A stretch of DNA of 44,009 nucleotides from an uncultured Clostridia bacterium (GCA_944376455.1 CALWCO010000008.1:1-44009), one strand, 5' to 3'. Positions 9,032 to 17,216 are shown, numbered from the stretch's first letter. Translations and numbers: made by a program. Notes: generated by a model from the sequence alone, not told the origin.

Positions 9032-9151
9032 GCAAAGGGACGATGTCCCTTTGCCAAGGGTGCGGGAACGGAGTTCCCGCGTTAAAGTACTCTTCGTCCC
9101 AAGGGGCTCCGCCCCTTGGTGAACCCCGTTCAAGGGACAATGCCCCTTGAA
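9032..9151. repeat. Cluster of four perfect or near-perfect triloop hairpins
   Basis: Four adjacent inverted repeats fill the spacer between dtd and the next gene. They are 9032-9054 (GCAAAGGGAC, loop GAT), 9062-9080 (GCGGGAAC, loop GGA), 9099-9119 (CCAAGGGGC, loop TCC) and 9129-9151 (TTCAAGGG core, one A.C mismatch, loop AAT). Each has a 3-nt loop and a GGG-rich 5' arm, and none has a U-tract, so they are not ordinary terminators. They look like a dispersed intergenic palindromic repeat element or a structured RNA region. Confidence 0.8.
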
Positions 9152-9190
9152 AATCCCGCAATAACGTCAAAACAGACGGAGGAAAAACAC

Positions 9191-10030
9191 ATGAAAATCA
9201 CTTATCTCGGGACGGGTGCGGCGGAAGGCGTTCCCGCACTGTTCTGCAATTGTCCCACCTGTCTTGCCGCACGGGCCTCGGGCGGCAGGGAACTGCGTTC
9301 CCGCACACAGGTGCTCATCGACGGAAAACTTTGCATCGATTTTCCGCCCGATGCATTTTATCACGGTCTGCATCTCGGCGTCGATCTCTCGGCGGTGGAA
9401 CATCTCTTCGTCACCCATTCGCACATGGATCATTTCTATGCGCACGACTTCATATTGCGCGGGTATAAATATGTCGCCGCGATGACGGCGGAAAGATTGC
9501 ATATCTATGGCAATGCGGAAGTGGGGAAAGTCTTTGCCGAATGTACCCGCCGCGAAATGCGCTCGGACGTCAGAGAGAGCATAACCATGACCGAGATCAA
9601 GCCTTTTTCCGTCGTACGCGCGGGAGAATATTGCGTTACGGCGTTGCCCGCCGTCCATTCTAAAAACGAGGATGCGCTTTTGTTCCTCGTCGAACGGGGA
9701 AACAAGGCATATCTGCACCTGCACGATACGGGCATGCCCCCCGCATCCGTGTTTGCATATCTGAAAGAATCGGGGAAGAAAGTACGGCTGGTCAGTCTGG
9801 ACTGTACGTTGGTCGACACGCACTCCTCGACGAGCGGTCGGCACATGGGAATAGAGGAGAACGCCGCCGTCATGCGGCGATTAAAAGCGGACGGAGTGGC
9901 GGACGGAAATACCCGTTTCGTCATCACGCATTTTTCGCACAATTCCGCGCCGCTCACGGCGCGGCTTCGTCCCATTGAGGAGGAATACGGCGTCACCGCC
10001 GCTTACGATGGCATGACCGTGGAACTTTGA
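9191..10030 (+). CDS. MBL-fold metallohydrolase, PhnP/RNase Z-like
   Basis: A 279-aa metallo-beta-lactamase-fold hydrolase. The N-terminus (MKITYLGTGAAEGVPALFCNCPTC) resembles PhnP-type cyclic phosphodiesterases, including the CxCxxC-like cysteine pair used for structural zinc in that group. The dinuclear zinc motif THSHMDH is at residues 75-81; later His/Asp ligands are HDTG, SLDCT and a C-terminal THFSHN. There are no phn genes nearby, so a phosphonate role is not supported and the substrate stays open. ATG 9191 has an acggagga SD. The frame reads back into the hairpin cluster, but that extension is not protein-like. Confidence 0.85.
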   Translation: MKITYLGTGAAEGVPALFCNCPTCLAARASGGRELRSRTQVLIDGKLCIDFPPDAFYHGLHLGVDLSAVEHLFVTHSHMDHFYAHDFILRGYKYVAAMTAERLHIYGNAEVGKVFAECTRREMRSDVRESITMTEIKPFSVVRAGEYCVTALPAVHSKNEDALLFLVERGNKAYLHLHDTGMPPASVFAYLKESGKKVRLVSLDCTLVDTHSSTSGRHMGIEENAAVMRRLKADGVADGNTRFVITHFSHNSAPLTARLRPIEEEYGVTAAYDGMTVEL

Positions 10031-10144
10031 GCGTATTTTTATACGGACTTTAACGGCTTTTGACCGATGGGCATAAAAAATCGGTTTTGAAAGAGTAAAA
10101 ATTTGAAACAGTATAAAAACGATAAAACAAAGGGGGTGATCATT
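10031..10144 (+). promoter_or_regulatory. AT-rich leader before the small ORF and rtcB
   Basis: Contains TTGAAA (10087-10092) and TATAAA (10112-10117) separated by 19 nt, a possible weak promoter, and a short CCGAT/ATCGG inverted repeat upstream. It ends in a near-perfect anti-16S SD (aaagggggtgatc, 10129-10141). Confidence 0.3.
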
Positions 10145-10270
10145 ATGTTTGCGCCATATTTTTCGGGAAACAAGAAAAGACAAGCAGATAACGGAAAAAT
10201 AAATCGGAGATATAATGATCGAATTAAAAGGAAAGAGAAACTCCGCGATCATATTCGCGGAAAAGATTGA
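10145..10270 (+). CDS. Putative small basic protein overlapping rtcB
   Basis: A 41-codon ORF (MFAPYFSGNKKRQ..., ending ...RDHIRGKD) preceded at 8 nt by one of the strongest SD sequences in the window: AAAGGGGGTGATC, one mismatch from perfect complementarity to the usual 16S 3' end. It overlaps the first 56 nt of rtcB in another frame. The peptide is very basic after residue 9 (Lys/Arg-rich) with an aromatic N-terminus and no recognised domain. It could be a leader peptide that couples or limits rtcB translation, a real small nucleic-acid-binding protein, or a chance ORF. The SD is the main support. Confidence 0.45.
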   Translation: MFAPYFSGNKKRQADNGKINRRYNDRIKRKEKLRDHIRGKD

Positions 10271-11414
10271 CAAAGAAGCAAAGACGCAATTGGCGGCACT
10301 GCTCCGGGAAGAGGCGTTTGCGGACGCAAAGATCCGCATCATGCCCGACGTGCACGCCGGTAAAAATGCTGTCGTCGGTACGACGATGACGTTGAACGGC
10401 CGCATCCTGCCCGCCCTCTTGGGCGTCGACATCGGTTGCGGCGTCGAAGTCGTTTTTTTGGAGGAAAAGCAGGTCGATCTGCCCGCTCTGGATCGCGCCG
10501 TTCACGATCTGATCCCCTGCGGGGCAAAAATACACGCGGTGCCCGTCGGCGGTCCGTTTGATTTTTCGGCACTGCATTGCGGCGGGGTCATCGATCGGGA
10601 ACACGCTCTGCGCAGTCTCGGTTCGCTGGGCGGCGGCAACCATTTCATTGAAATGGACCGTGCGGCGGACGGAAGTTTGTTGCTGCTCATCCATTCCGGC
10701 TCGCGGCGGCTGGGTAGCGACGTGGCCGTGTATTACCGCGAGCTTGCCTTCCGCGAAGCCTGTCGGGCGGAGCGGCGGCAGACGGGGCGCAAAGACCGCT
10801 CCTGTTGCGGTGAATGGGCGTACGACGGGGAGGAATATGCCTGCCGCGCCGTGCGGCGGGAGAACAGGAGCAAATTGCACGTCACGCGGGAAAATGCCGT
10901 CTTGCGCGGCGAGCGATTTCGGCAATACGTCCATGACGTCGGGATCGTGCAGGCCTATGCGGAGCGTAACCGCCGCGTGATGGCCGAAAGGATATGCGCC
11001 GCGCTCGGACTGCATATCCGGGATCGTTTTTCGTGCGTGCATAACTACATCGACACCGAACACGGGATCTTGCGCAAAGGTGCGATTTCCGCGCGGGCGG
11101 GCGAAAGGGTGATCATTCCCCTCAATATGCGCGACGGCGCCGTTCTCGGCCGCGGGAAGGGCAATCCCGCATGGAATTTTTCCGCGCCGCACGGCGCGGG
11201 GCGCGCCTGCAGTCGCGTTGAGGCAAGACATCTTTACACGGTCGAAGAATTTCAACGCGAAATGTCGGGTATCTACACCACGACCGCCGAGATCGGGTCT
11301 CTGGACGAATGTCCCATGGCGTATAAACCCGCCCGCCGCATTCTGGATGCGATCGGGGGTACCGTCGAAGCGGAAGAAATCGTCCGTCCGGTCTATAACT
11401 TCAAGGCGTGCTGA
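10215..11414 (+). CDS. rtcB: RtcB-family RNA ligase
   Basis: GTP- and Mn-dependent ligase joining RNA 3'-phosphate or 2',3'-cyclic phosphate ends to 5'-OH ends. The 399-aa product has the family motifs in order: MPDVHAGKNAVVG, GVDIGCG (Asp and Cys metal ligands), LGGGNHFIE, IHSGSRRLG, HNYID, RKGAISA and the HGAGR motif near the guanylylation centre. Length matches the compact bacterial RtcB form. ATG 10215 has a cggaga SD; the start lies inside the small basic ORF. No archease, RtcA or tRNA gene is adjacent. A GC-rich terminator follows after a 149-nt noncoding stretch. The likely role is RNA repair or tRNA healing. Confidence 0.94.
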   Translation: MIELKGKRNSAIIFAEKIDKEAKTQLAALLREEAFADAKIRIMPDVHAGKNAVVGTTMTLNGRILPALLGVDIGCGVEVVFLEEKQVDLPALDRAVHDLIPCGAKIHAVPVGGPFDFSALHCGGVIDREHALRSLGSLGGGNHFIEMDRAADGSLLLLIHSGSRRLGSDVAVYYRELAFREACRAERRQTGRKDRSCCGEWAYDGEEYACRAVRRENRSKLHVTRENAVLRGERFRQYVHDVGIVQAYAERNRRVMAERICAALGLHIRDRFSCVHNYIDTEHGILRKGAISARAGERVIIPLNMRDGAVLGRGKGNPAWNFSAPHGAGRACSRVEARHLYTVEEFQREMSGIYTTTAEIGSLDECPMAYKPARRILDAIGGTVEAEEIVRPVYNFKAC

Positions 11415-11563
11415 CGGTGCCGTTCCGCCGATGACGTAACGGTGCAGGTCGGGATACCCGTTGACGGGTTGCGCGTTGAGAGCCGCATGAAAGGCGGTTG
11501 CCGTATCGGTGCAGTGTCGACGTCTCGCCGACGGAATCGGTGCGTCAATTCAAAGTAAAGGGG
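11415..11563 (+). other. Noncoding stretch between rtcB and its terminator
   Basis: 149 nt with no credible + strand ORF. It contains small hairpins (for example ACCCG-TTGA-CGGGT at 11456-11469) and would be the 3' UTR of rtcB. On the minus strand one frame from about 11550 down to 11405 has host-like codons but no start, SD or recognisable domain. Confidence 0.4.
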
Positions 11564-11603
11564 CCCCCGCGGCGCATTGCGCCGCGGGGGATTTTCGTCT
11601 TTT
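11564..11603 (+). terminator. Rho-independent terminator after rtcB
   Basis: A perfect 12-bp stem, CCCCCGCGGCGC with GCGCCGCGGGGG, around an ATT triloop, followed by ATTTTCGTCTTTT. Confidence 0.9.
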
Positions 11604-11753
11604 CGGGGAAGAATATTTTTTCGGAAACTTTTTTGAAAAAACGAAAGGCTGAAGAAAGAAAACGGATATAATGGGGAGAAAAAAGCGGAGGGACGCGATC
11701 GCGCTTCTCAACAACATTGCGGCTGGACAAATCGGGCAAAGCGGACGGACGTT

Positions 11754-12512
11754 ATGCAAGGCAGGAGCATATTTGTCCGCATCGGGGAATATATTAGTCC
11801 CATGAGAACGGGTAAAAGTACGGCAAAATCCATCTTTCTGGCGGGCGCTTTGGCGGTTTGTTTTCTGTTCACACTCTCCGTCTGCCTGTCCGTGCTCGTG
11901 CAGACGGCGGTGGACACGCAGAACATCACCGTGGTACTCGACGCGGGGCACGGCGGCATCGACGGCGGCGTCACGGGCGTGAATACCGGCGTGAAGGAGA
12001 GCGAAATCAATCTTGCCATCGTCAAAAAATTGCAGGTCAGGCTGGAACAGGCGGGCATCAATGTCGTGCTCACGCGCAAGACCGATGCGGGGCTGTACGG
12101 ATTGGCCGTCAAAGGGTTCAAAAAGCGGGATATGCAAAAGCGCAAGGAGATCATTCAGAAAGCGTCCCCCGCGGTGATGGTATCCGTGCATCAGAACGCT
12201 TATCCCCGTTCCTCCCGCCGCGGCGCGCAATTGTTTTACCGCGCCGACAGCATCGAGGGACAGACGCTGGCGAACAACATCCAGGCCGAGCTCAACGATA
12301 TGCCCGAATGCGTAAAAGAGAGCACGCCCCTCGTCGGAGATTATTATATGCTCAATTGTACAGATTACACATCGGTCATCTGTGAATGCGGTTTTTTGTC
12401 CAGTCCGGAGGATGAAGCGCTCCTTCTGACGGAGGAATATCGGGAAAAACTCGCCGACGCCATCTATCGCGGCGTCATTGCCTATCTTTCTTCTGCCGCC
12501 GCCAATCCGTAG
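11754..12512 (+). CDS. cwlD: N-acetylmuramoyl-L-alanine amidase (Amidase_3, CwlD-like)
   Basis: Zinc amidase cleaving the lactyl-L-Ala bond of peptidoglycan. In spore formers CwlD helps make muramic-delta-lactam in the cortex; a general cell-wall role is also possible. The up-to-252-aa product has an N-terminal signal anchor (FLAGALAVCFLFTLSVCLSVLV), then an Amidase_3 domain. Zinc ligands are His in DAGHGGIDGG, Glu in VKESEIN and His in SVHQNAYP; the catalytic Glu is in CECGFLS. The start is uncertain: ATG 11754, or ATG 11802 (MRTGKSTAKS), which places the anchor directly at the N-terminus. Neither has a strong SD. Upstream, TATAAT at 11668 lacks a fitting -35, so a different sigma factor may be used. 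A terminator follows. Confidence 0.88.
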   Translation: MQGRSIFVRIGEYISPMRTGKSTAKSIFLAGALAVCFLFTLSVCLSVLVQTAVDTQNITVVLDAGHGGIDGGVTGVNTGVKESEINLAIVKKLQVRLEQAGINVVLTRKTDAGLYGLAVKGFKKRDMQKRKEIIQKASPAVMVSVHQNAYPRSSRRGAQLFYRADSIEGQTLANNIQAELNDMPECVKESTPLVGDYYMLNCTDYTSVICECGFLSSPEDEALLLTEEYREKLADAIYRGVIAYLSSAAANP

Positions 12513-12623
12513 GTGAAGTGCGTGCCGTGCGCGTCGTGCGGCGGGGCGGACAACCCGCAACGCTTATCCTCGTCTGCCGACACCAATCCGCAGGCGAACC
12601 AGTGATTGAATTTTTCAGTGAAT

Positions 12624-12651
12624 CGTCCGATGAAACGGACGGTTCTTTTTT
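12624..12651 (+). terminator. Terminator after the amidase gene
   Basis: CGTCCG / CGGACG hairpin (12624-12641) followed by GTTCTTTTTT. The 12513-12623 stretch before it shows no gene. Confidence 0.7.
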
Positions 12652-12654
12652 GTA

Positions 12655-12698
12655 TCCGACCGAACGGTCGGGCGAAAAAGAAAAATCCGACCGAACGG
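12655..12698. promoter_or_regulatory. Possible operator: direct repeat plus palindrome
   Basis: TCCGACCGAACGG occurs at 12655-12667 and 12686-12698 (31 bp apart, about three helical turns). The first copy forms the 16-bp palindrome CCGACCGAACGGTCGG (12656-12671). Both lie just upstream of the -35 box at 12702, where a regulator could bind. Confidence 0.4.
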
Positions 12699-12701
12699 GT
12701 A

Positions 12702-12730
12702 TTGTTTTCCTTTCTCGCTCGGAGTACAAT
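12702..12730 (+). promoter_or_regulatory. Sigma-A promoter of the unknown lipoprotein
   Basis: TTGTTT (12702-12707), 17-nt spacer, TACAAT (12725-12730). Predicted start is about 12737, close to the strong SD aaggaggtgtg. Confidence 0.65.
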
Positions 12731-12758
12731 GTATATACGAAAAAAAAGGAGGTGTGCG

Positions 12759-13685
12759 ATGAGAAAAATCAGAAAATTTTTGATTTTGTTGTCGGTGTGC
12801 ATGGCGGCAATGTTTTTGCCCTGTCTGACAGGTTGCGACGATTCCGATGCCGATCAGCATATAACGGCGTTGGGGGATTTGCCGCGTGAAAAGGTCATCG
12901 AAATCCGCGACGCCTGTTTCGAGCAATTTTACGGCGACGAACTCTTTGCGGAGTGGAAGTATGATAAAAGCGGGTTATCCGTTTCGCAGTATTACGGTAC
13001 TTTCGACGACGATATTGTCGTGGGGATTGTGGATCGGGCGGATAAAAATGTCGGTTGGGACTGTGCGCTTCACAATCTGATCATTGACGAGGTTCTCGTC
13101 GTCCGCGATTACAGCATGCCGTATGGGGTGTATGTTTACGAAGACACAGGCGCAAGCGGGAAGGCTCTGACGCTGTTGAAAGACGCTTATGAGGCGGGGC
13201 GCATCGACCGCGACGAGCTTGGGGAGATCGCTCTGGTCGAGCGGGAACTGAAAGAGAAGGCATATCGGGAATACGGCTATGACATCGGACAAAGCTATGT
13301 ATCGGATATGACCGAAGAGCAGACGAAGGCCGTACGAACGGACTATTTGCATGCCTTTTACCCGGAGGCGGAAGAGGATAGGGTGGTGCATATCTCCATT
13401 GTGGATCAGTTGTACACATGTGCGGACGGAAGTCTTGTGTTCTGTGTGCGGGAGGATTACATCGGTCTGCGTTTGGGCGTCGCGGCAAAGGGAGAAGTGT
13501 CCCTTGTTGCAGGGGGGCGGGAAATCTGCGTTTTTCCGAACGAGCAGTATCGTATTTTCGTGTATACGAGCGACAAGGAGTGTTTGTCTTTACAGATTGC
13601 TTACGCTGCACACGTGAGCGAAGAGGAGTTGGAAGAAATTTCTCTGCAAGCGCGGGAAGGCGTAAAATATTATCCGTCTTTTTGA
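12759..13685 (+). CDS. Lipoprotein of unknown function
   Basis: A 308-aa secreted lipoprotein: basic N-terminus, hydrophobic core (FLILLSVCMAAMFLPCL) and lipobox LTGC, so the mature protein would be lipid-anchored at its Cys and begin CDDSDAD. I do not recognise a catalytic domain. The mature part is acidic and mixed alpha/beta, with a central Glu/Lys-rich helix region (about 125-205) and beta-rich ends (YTCADGSLVFCVREDYIG, YRIFVYTSDKECLSLQIAY). ATG 12759 has an excellent SD (aaaggaggtg); longer frames upstream cross the promoter and are not used. It is a single-gene unit with its own promoter and a strong terminator. Confidence 0.8.
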   Translation: MRKIRKFLILLSVCMAAMFLPCLTGCDDSDADQHITALGDLPREKVIEIRDACFEQFYGDELFAEWKYDKSGLSVSQYYGTFDDDIVVGIVDRADKNVGWDCALHNLIIDEVLVVRDYSMPYGVYVYEDTGASGKALTLLKDAYEAGRIDRDELGEIALVERELKEKAYREYGYDIGQSYVSDMTEEQTKAVRTDYLHAFYPEAEEDRVVHISIVDQLYTCADGSLVFCVREDYIGLRLGVAAKGEVSLVAGGREICVFPNEQYRIFVYTSDKECLSLQIAYAAHVSEEELEEISLQAREGVKYYPSF

Positions 13686-13703
13686 GTCTCCGGACAAAAA
13701 AAT

Positions 13704-13743
13704 AAAAATCCCTCCGCGGGCGATTGTCTGCGGGGGGATTTTT
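13704..13743 (+). terminator. Strong bidirectional-type terminator
   Basis: A 16-bp stem with two wobbles (AAAAATCCC...GGGATTTTT) around GCGATTGT. A-tract and U-tract make it usable on both strands. Confidence 0.85.
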
Positions 13744-13885
13744 ACGGGCATGGATACTTCCTTTTGTCCGTTCATTTGTATATCGCCGAAAGCGGGAAAA
13801 AGAGGGAAAAACGGAAATATTCCAAACGGTTAAAAATTTAATCAAAAAAATTTTCGGGAAAAGTATTCCATTTTTGCTCGGAGTA

Positions 13886-13894
13886 TGGTATGAT
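13886..13894 (+). promoter_or_regulatory. Extended -10 element before the HelD-like gene
   Basis: TGGTATGAT is an extended -10 with no good -35. The predicted start (about 13901) is only about 5 nt from ATG 13906, implying an almost leaderless mRNA. Confidence 0.4.
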
Positions 13895-13905
13895 AGGCTA
13901 TAACC

Positions 13906-16461
13906 ATGAAAAAGACAGATGCGCTTCAACAACTGAAAAAAGAAATCGCGTCTTTCCGCGTGGCGGACAAAGAGTGGTATCTCGATTTATTGGACGACGA
14001 GAAACAGAAGGAGAGAGAAGACAGGCATATCCGCGCTCTTTTGGTCATGCTCCGAAAGCTGTATCTCGACAGGGAACGGGAAAAGGTGCGCGCGGCGCAG
14101 GAAGAGCTTGCCGCCATCCGCGGCGGCGACGATCATTCGGCGGAGGCCTATGCCCGCACTCTCGCGCTCAACGCCGCCGTTGCCGCGGCCTATGCCGAAA
14201 TGGACGGATATAAGCACTTTTTCGACGAGCCCTATTTCGCGCGCATGGACGCCGAGGACGATAAGGAAGGGTACAACGCCTATTACATCGGCAAAAAGGG
14301 CGACCTCAATCTCGGCGTGGTCGACTGGCGCGCCCCGCTCGCGCGGCGGTATTATCAGAAGAGCTTGCGGTGTTTTTCCATCAACGAATACGATTACACG
14401 GTCGTGTTGCGCCGTGCGATCCGCACGCACGCGGGCAAGGTGGAGAGTTTCTGCAACGAATATCTCTCCGTGCGCGATCATCTGACCAAAGAGGAGATCG
14501 GCGGGCGGGATCAGGAGATCATACTCGATCCCTACTTGCGGGAGATCATCCGCGCGCGCAAGAACGAGGAGAGCGTGCGGGACATCATCGAGACCATACA
14601 GGAGAAGCAATTCGACCTCATCACCCGTCCCGAACGGGAAAATTTTGTCTTGCAGGGGTGCGCGGGCAGCGGCAAAACCATGGTGCTTTTGCATCGGCTG
14701 AGTTATCTCATGTACAACAACGAAGAACTCAGCCCGCGGGACGTGCTGGTCATCACGCCCAGTCGCTCCTTCAATTCGTTTATCGACGAACTCGCCCAGG
14801 TGCTCGAACTCGAAAAGGTGCGCACCGTCACCTTGCAGGATTATTTTTTGCAGGTGCTTGCGGCGGCGGGGGTGGATATTGCCGACCGCCTCAACGGCGC
14901 GAAGGAGAATGCCGAATATCTTGCATATATCTATTCCGAGGATTTTCCCGCCGCCGTGCAAAAGGTACTGGAAAAGACGTATGACGGGATTTACGGGTTG
15001 TTTGCGTCCGACGAGTGCCGCGATTTTGCCGCGCGCATTCTCTCCGACTGCCGCGAACAGACCGAGGCATACACGCGTATCAAGAACGCGTCCTTGCGTT
15101 TGCGCCGTACCGTTCTGGGGGAGATCAAGGAAGACGCCGAGGGCAATCCCCGTTACACCCGTCCCTTCCGCGATTTCATGAACGACGTCATGCAGATCGA
15201 GGACTTTCTTCGCATGGGCGTGGAAGAAGGGGTGAAAAAGTCGCAGGCATATTTTTACCGCCAGCTGTCCCTGTTCTATCGCAGTGCGGCGCACGTCGCG
15301 CGACACTATGAGGAAATCGTCGCGGAATCCCTGGTCGCCATCGAGGGCTTGAGATCCGATCTCGACAAGGAGATCAGGGAGTTGCAGCGTTACCGCGTGC
15401 GCGTGGGCGGAAAAGAGGAATATGTCTATGCCGACCGCATCCGCGCAAGGGAGACCCTCAGGGATGAAAGCCGTGCGGTGGAAGAGGACGTCCGGGCGAT
15501 CGGAGAGCATTGCGGTGCGTTCGCCGAGTTTTTCCGTGTGTTGCAGGGGGAGAAGAACCTCGTCGACATCGGGAAGTGTTCGGATACGCTCGAACTGGTC
15601 AGATATTTCTATCACCGCACGATCAAGAACGTCAAAATCCGATACGGCATGACCGAAAAGGGGCTGTACGCAAGCGACGTATACGCACTCCTTTGCGTGC
15701 TCGATCGATTGGGGCAGGACTTATTCCCGCATTTTTCTTTGGTATTTGTTGACGAGGGGCAGGACATCTCCCCGTGCGAATACCGTCTTTTGCGCCGCAT
15801 CAACAAGGGCGCGGCGTTCAACGTCTACGGCGACCTCAAACAAAACATCACGCCCTGGCGGGGCGTTGTCGACTGGGCGGACGCGTTGCCCGATGCGCCC
15901 GTCTATCGGCTCGATCAGAACTACCGCAACACCAATCAGATCGTGGAATTCGTGAGCGGGTACATCGACGCGGATATGCGCGCCATCGGCTTCGACGGCG
16001 CGCCCGTTGCACGCATTTCCGTGCGGGACATCGGCGGGTTTCTCAAAGACGTGAAGGGGATCCGCGCGGTGATCGCCGCCGAACGGGAGATACCCATGCT
16101 CAAGAGAAGTACTTATAACGTGCTTTCGGAAACGGGAACGCTCTCCAAAAAGAAGATCAACCTGCTGTCCGTCTATGAAAGCAAGGGGCTGGAATTTGCG
16201 GGCGTCGCCGTTTACGATAGGGGCATGTCCGAGAACGAGCGGTACATCGCTTTTACCCGCGCGCTCGATTTTTTGGCCGTTGTCGAAGGGGAAAACGGCG
16301 GAAAAAAAGACAACCCCCAAAAAAACAAAGTGGAAAAAGAAAACTCCTCGCCGGCGGAAAAATCTGCGGGCAGAAAGGCGAAAAAAAACCTTCCCGCAAA
16401 AGAGGGAACGGGAAAGAAACGGGGAAGAAAACCGAAGAAGACAAAAGAGGAAATCCGATGA
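13906..16461 (+). CDS. HelD-like superfamily 1 helicase / RNA polymerase recycling factor
   Basis: UvrD/Rep-type ATPase of the HelD group, which in Firmicutes dislodges stalled RNA polymerase from DNA. The 851-aa product begins with a charged coiled-coil region (about 1-100), then the HelD signature YIGKKGDLNLGVVDWRAP, Walker A GCAGSGKT (about 250-257), the SF1 motif ITPSRSF, the Walker B-like VDEGQD, the DQNYRNTNQI motif and a C-terminal YESKGLEFAGV...YIAFTRA. From about 796 it has a Lys/Glu-rich tail with the AT-hook-like core RGRKP (839-843), unusual for this family. The SD is weak. Its stop overlaps the next ATG (ATGA). Confidence 0.88.
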   Translation: MKKTDALQQLKKEIASFRVADKEWYLDLLDDEKQKEREDRHIRALLVMLRKLYLDREREKVRAAQEELAAIRGGDDHSAEAYARTLALNAAVAAAYAEMDGYKHFFDEPYFARMDAEDDKEGYNAYYIGKKGDLNLGVVDWRAPLARRYYQKSLRCFSINEYDYTVVLRRAIRTHAGKVESFCNEYLSVRDHLTKEEIGGRDQEIILDPYLREIIRARKNEESVRDIIETIQEKQFDLITRPERENFVLQGCAGSGKTMVLLHRLSYLMYNNEELSPRDVLVITPSRSFNSFIDELAQVLELEKVRTVTLQDYFLQVLAAAGVDIADRLNGAKENAEYLAYIYSEDFPAAVQKVLEKTYDGIYGLFASDECRDFAARILSDCREQTEAYTRIKNASLRLRRTVLGEIKEDAEGNPRYTRPFRDFMNDVMQIEDFLRMGVEEGVKKSQAYFYRQLSLFYRSAAHVARHYEEIVAESLVAIEGLRSDLDKEIRELQRYRVRVGGKEEYVYADRIRARETLRDESRAVEEDVRAIGEHCGAFAEFFRVLQGEKNLVDIGKCSDTLELVRYFYHRTIKNVKIRYGMTEKGLYASDVYALLCVLDRLGQDLFPHFSLVFVDEGQDISPCEYRLLRRINKGAAFNVYGDLKQNITPWRGVVDWADALPDAPVYRLDQNYRNTNQIVEFVSGYIDADMRAIGFDGAPVARISVRDIGGFLKDVKGIRAVIAAEREIPMLKRSTYNVLSETGTLSKKKINLLSVYESKGLEFAGVAVYDRGMSENERYIAFTRALDFLAVVEGENGGKKDNPQKNKVEKENSSPAEKSAGRKAKKNLPAKEGTGKKRGRKPKKTKEEIR

Positions 16462-17156
16462 AAAAATATTCGATTTTTTTGGTCGATGCAGACGATACGC
16501 TGTTCGATTTCACGGCGTGTTGCCGCAACGCCTTGCGCCGTGCGATGGAAAGTTGCGGCTTTGTCTATCGCGAAGGGTATCATCTGCAATATCTGGAAAT
16601 CAACAACGCGCAGTGGAAGCTGCTTGAACGGGGAGAAATCACCCGCGCCGATTTGTTTGCAAACCGATTCGTCCTCTTTCTCGAACGCGTCGGGGAGCGG
16701 GCGGACAACGCGGCGGCGCTCAACCGCGCATACGTTTCCGCGCTTTCGAAAGAGTGCGTATCTATTGACGGCGCGGAGGGATTTTTGTCCGCCCTTTCGG
16801 GCATGGGACGGGTGTATATCGTCACCAACGGCGCGGCATTCATTCAGAAAGGGCGGTTTGCAAAGTCGGGATTTGAAAAGTATCTTTCGGGCGTCTTCAT
16901 CTCCGAGGAGGCGGGGGCGTATAAGCCCGCAATCAGGTTTTATGAATACGTTGCGGCACGCATTCCCGATTTTGACAAAGAAAAGACCCTTCTCATCGGC
17001 GACAGCCTGACGTCGGATATGGCGCTTGCCGCCGCCGCGGGGCTGGATGCGGTGTGGTTCAATCCCGAGAATAAACCCCTTCCCGCGGGGGTAGCGCCCA
17101 CCTTTATCGCCGCAAGTTATGCCGAAGTCCTTGCCGCCGCGGGGCGGGACTTGTGA
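16458..17156 (+). CDS. HAD-superfamily hydrolase, YjjG-type nucleotidase
   Basis: A 232-aa HAD phosphatase, probably a (d)UMP/noncanonical pyrimidine 5'-nucleotidase like YjjG. Motif I is DADDT (nucleophile Asp10, acid Asp12), motif II TNGA, motif III the Lys in GAYKPAIRFY, motif IV GDSLTSDM. The helical cap follows motif I (about 20-95), as in subclass I HADs. It overlaps the helicase stop by 4 nt, so the two are co-transcribed and translationally coupled. No functional link between them is known. A terminator follows. Confidence 0.88.
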   Translation: MKKYSIFLVDADDTLFDFTACCRNALRRAMESCGFVYREGYHLQYLEINNAQWKLLERGEITRADLFANRFVLFLERVGERADNAAALNRAYVSALSKECVSIDGAEGFLSALSGMGRVYIVTNGAAFIQKGRFAKSGFEKYLSGVFISEEAGAYKPAIRFYEYVAARIPDFDKEKTLLIGDSLTSDMALAAAAGLDAVWFNPENKPLPAGVAPTFIAASYAEVLAAAGRDL

Positions 17157-17178
17157 AAATTATGAAAAAAATTGACGG

Positions 17179-17205
17179 AAAGGGGCGAAAAAAGTCCCTT
17201 TTTTT
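17179..17205 (+). terminator. Rho-independent terminator after the HAD gene
   Basis: AAAGGG (17179-17184) pairs with CCCTTT (17196-17201), running into a T7 tract. Confidence 0.65.
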
Positions 17206-17216
17206 GCGGCAAACCC

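Noticed and set aside
11671-11805. 44-codon ORF (MGRKKRRDAI...) ending in ATGA at the alternative cwlD start
   Set aside because: The ATGA overlap is suggestive, but there is no SD and the sequence also contains promoter-like TATAAT; too weak to call.
13987-15615. 542-codon minus-strand frame opposite the HelD-like gene
   Set aside because: Antisense shadow; the + strand carries all helicase motifs in order.
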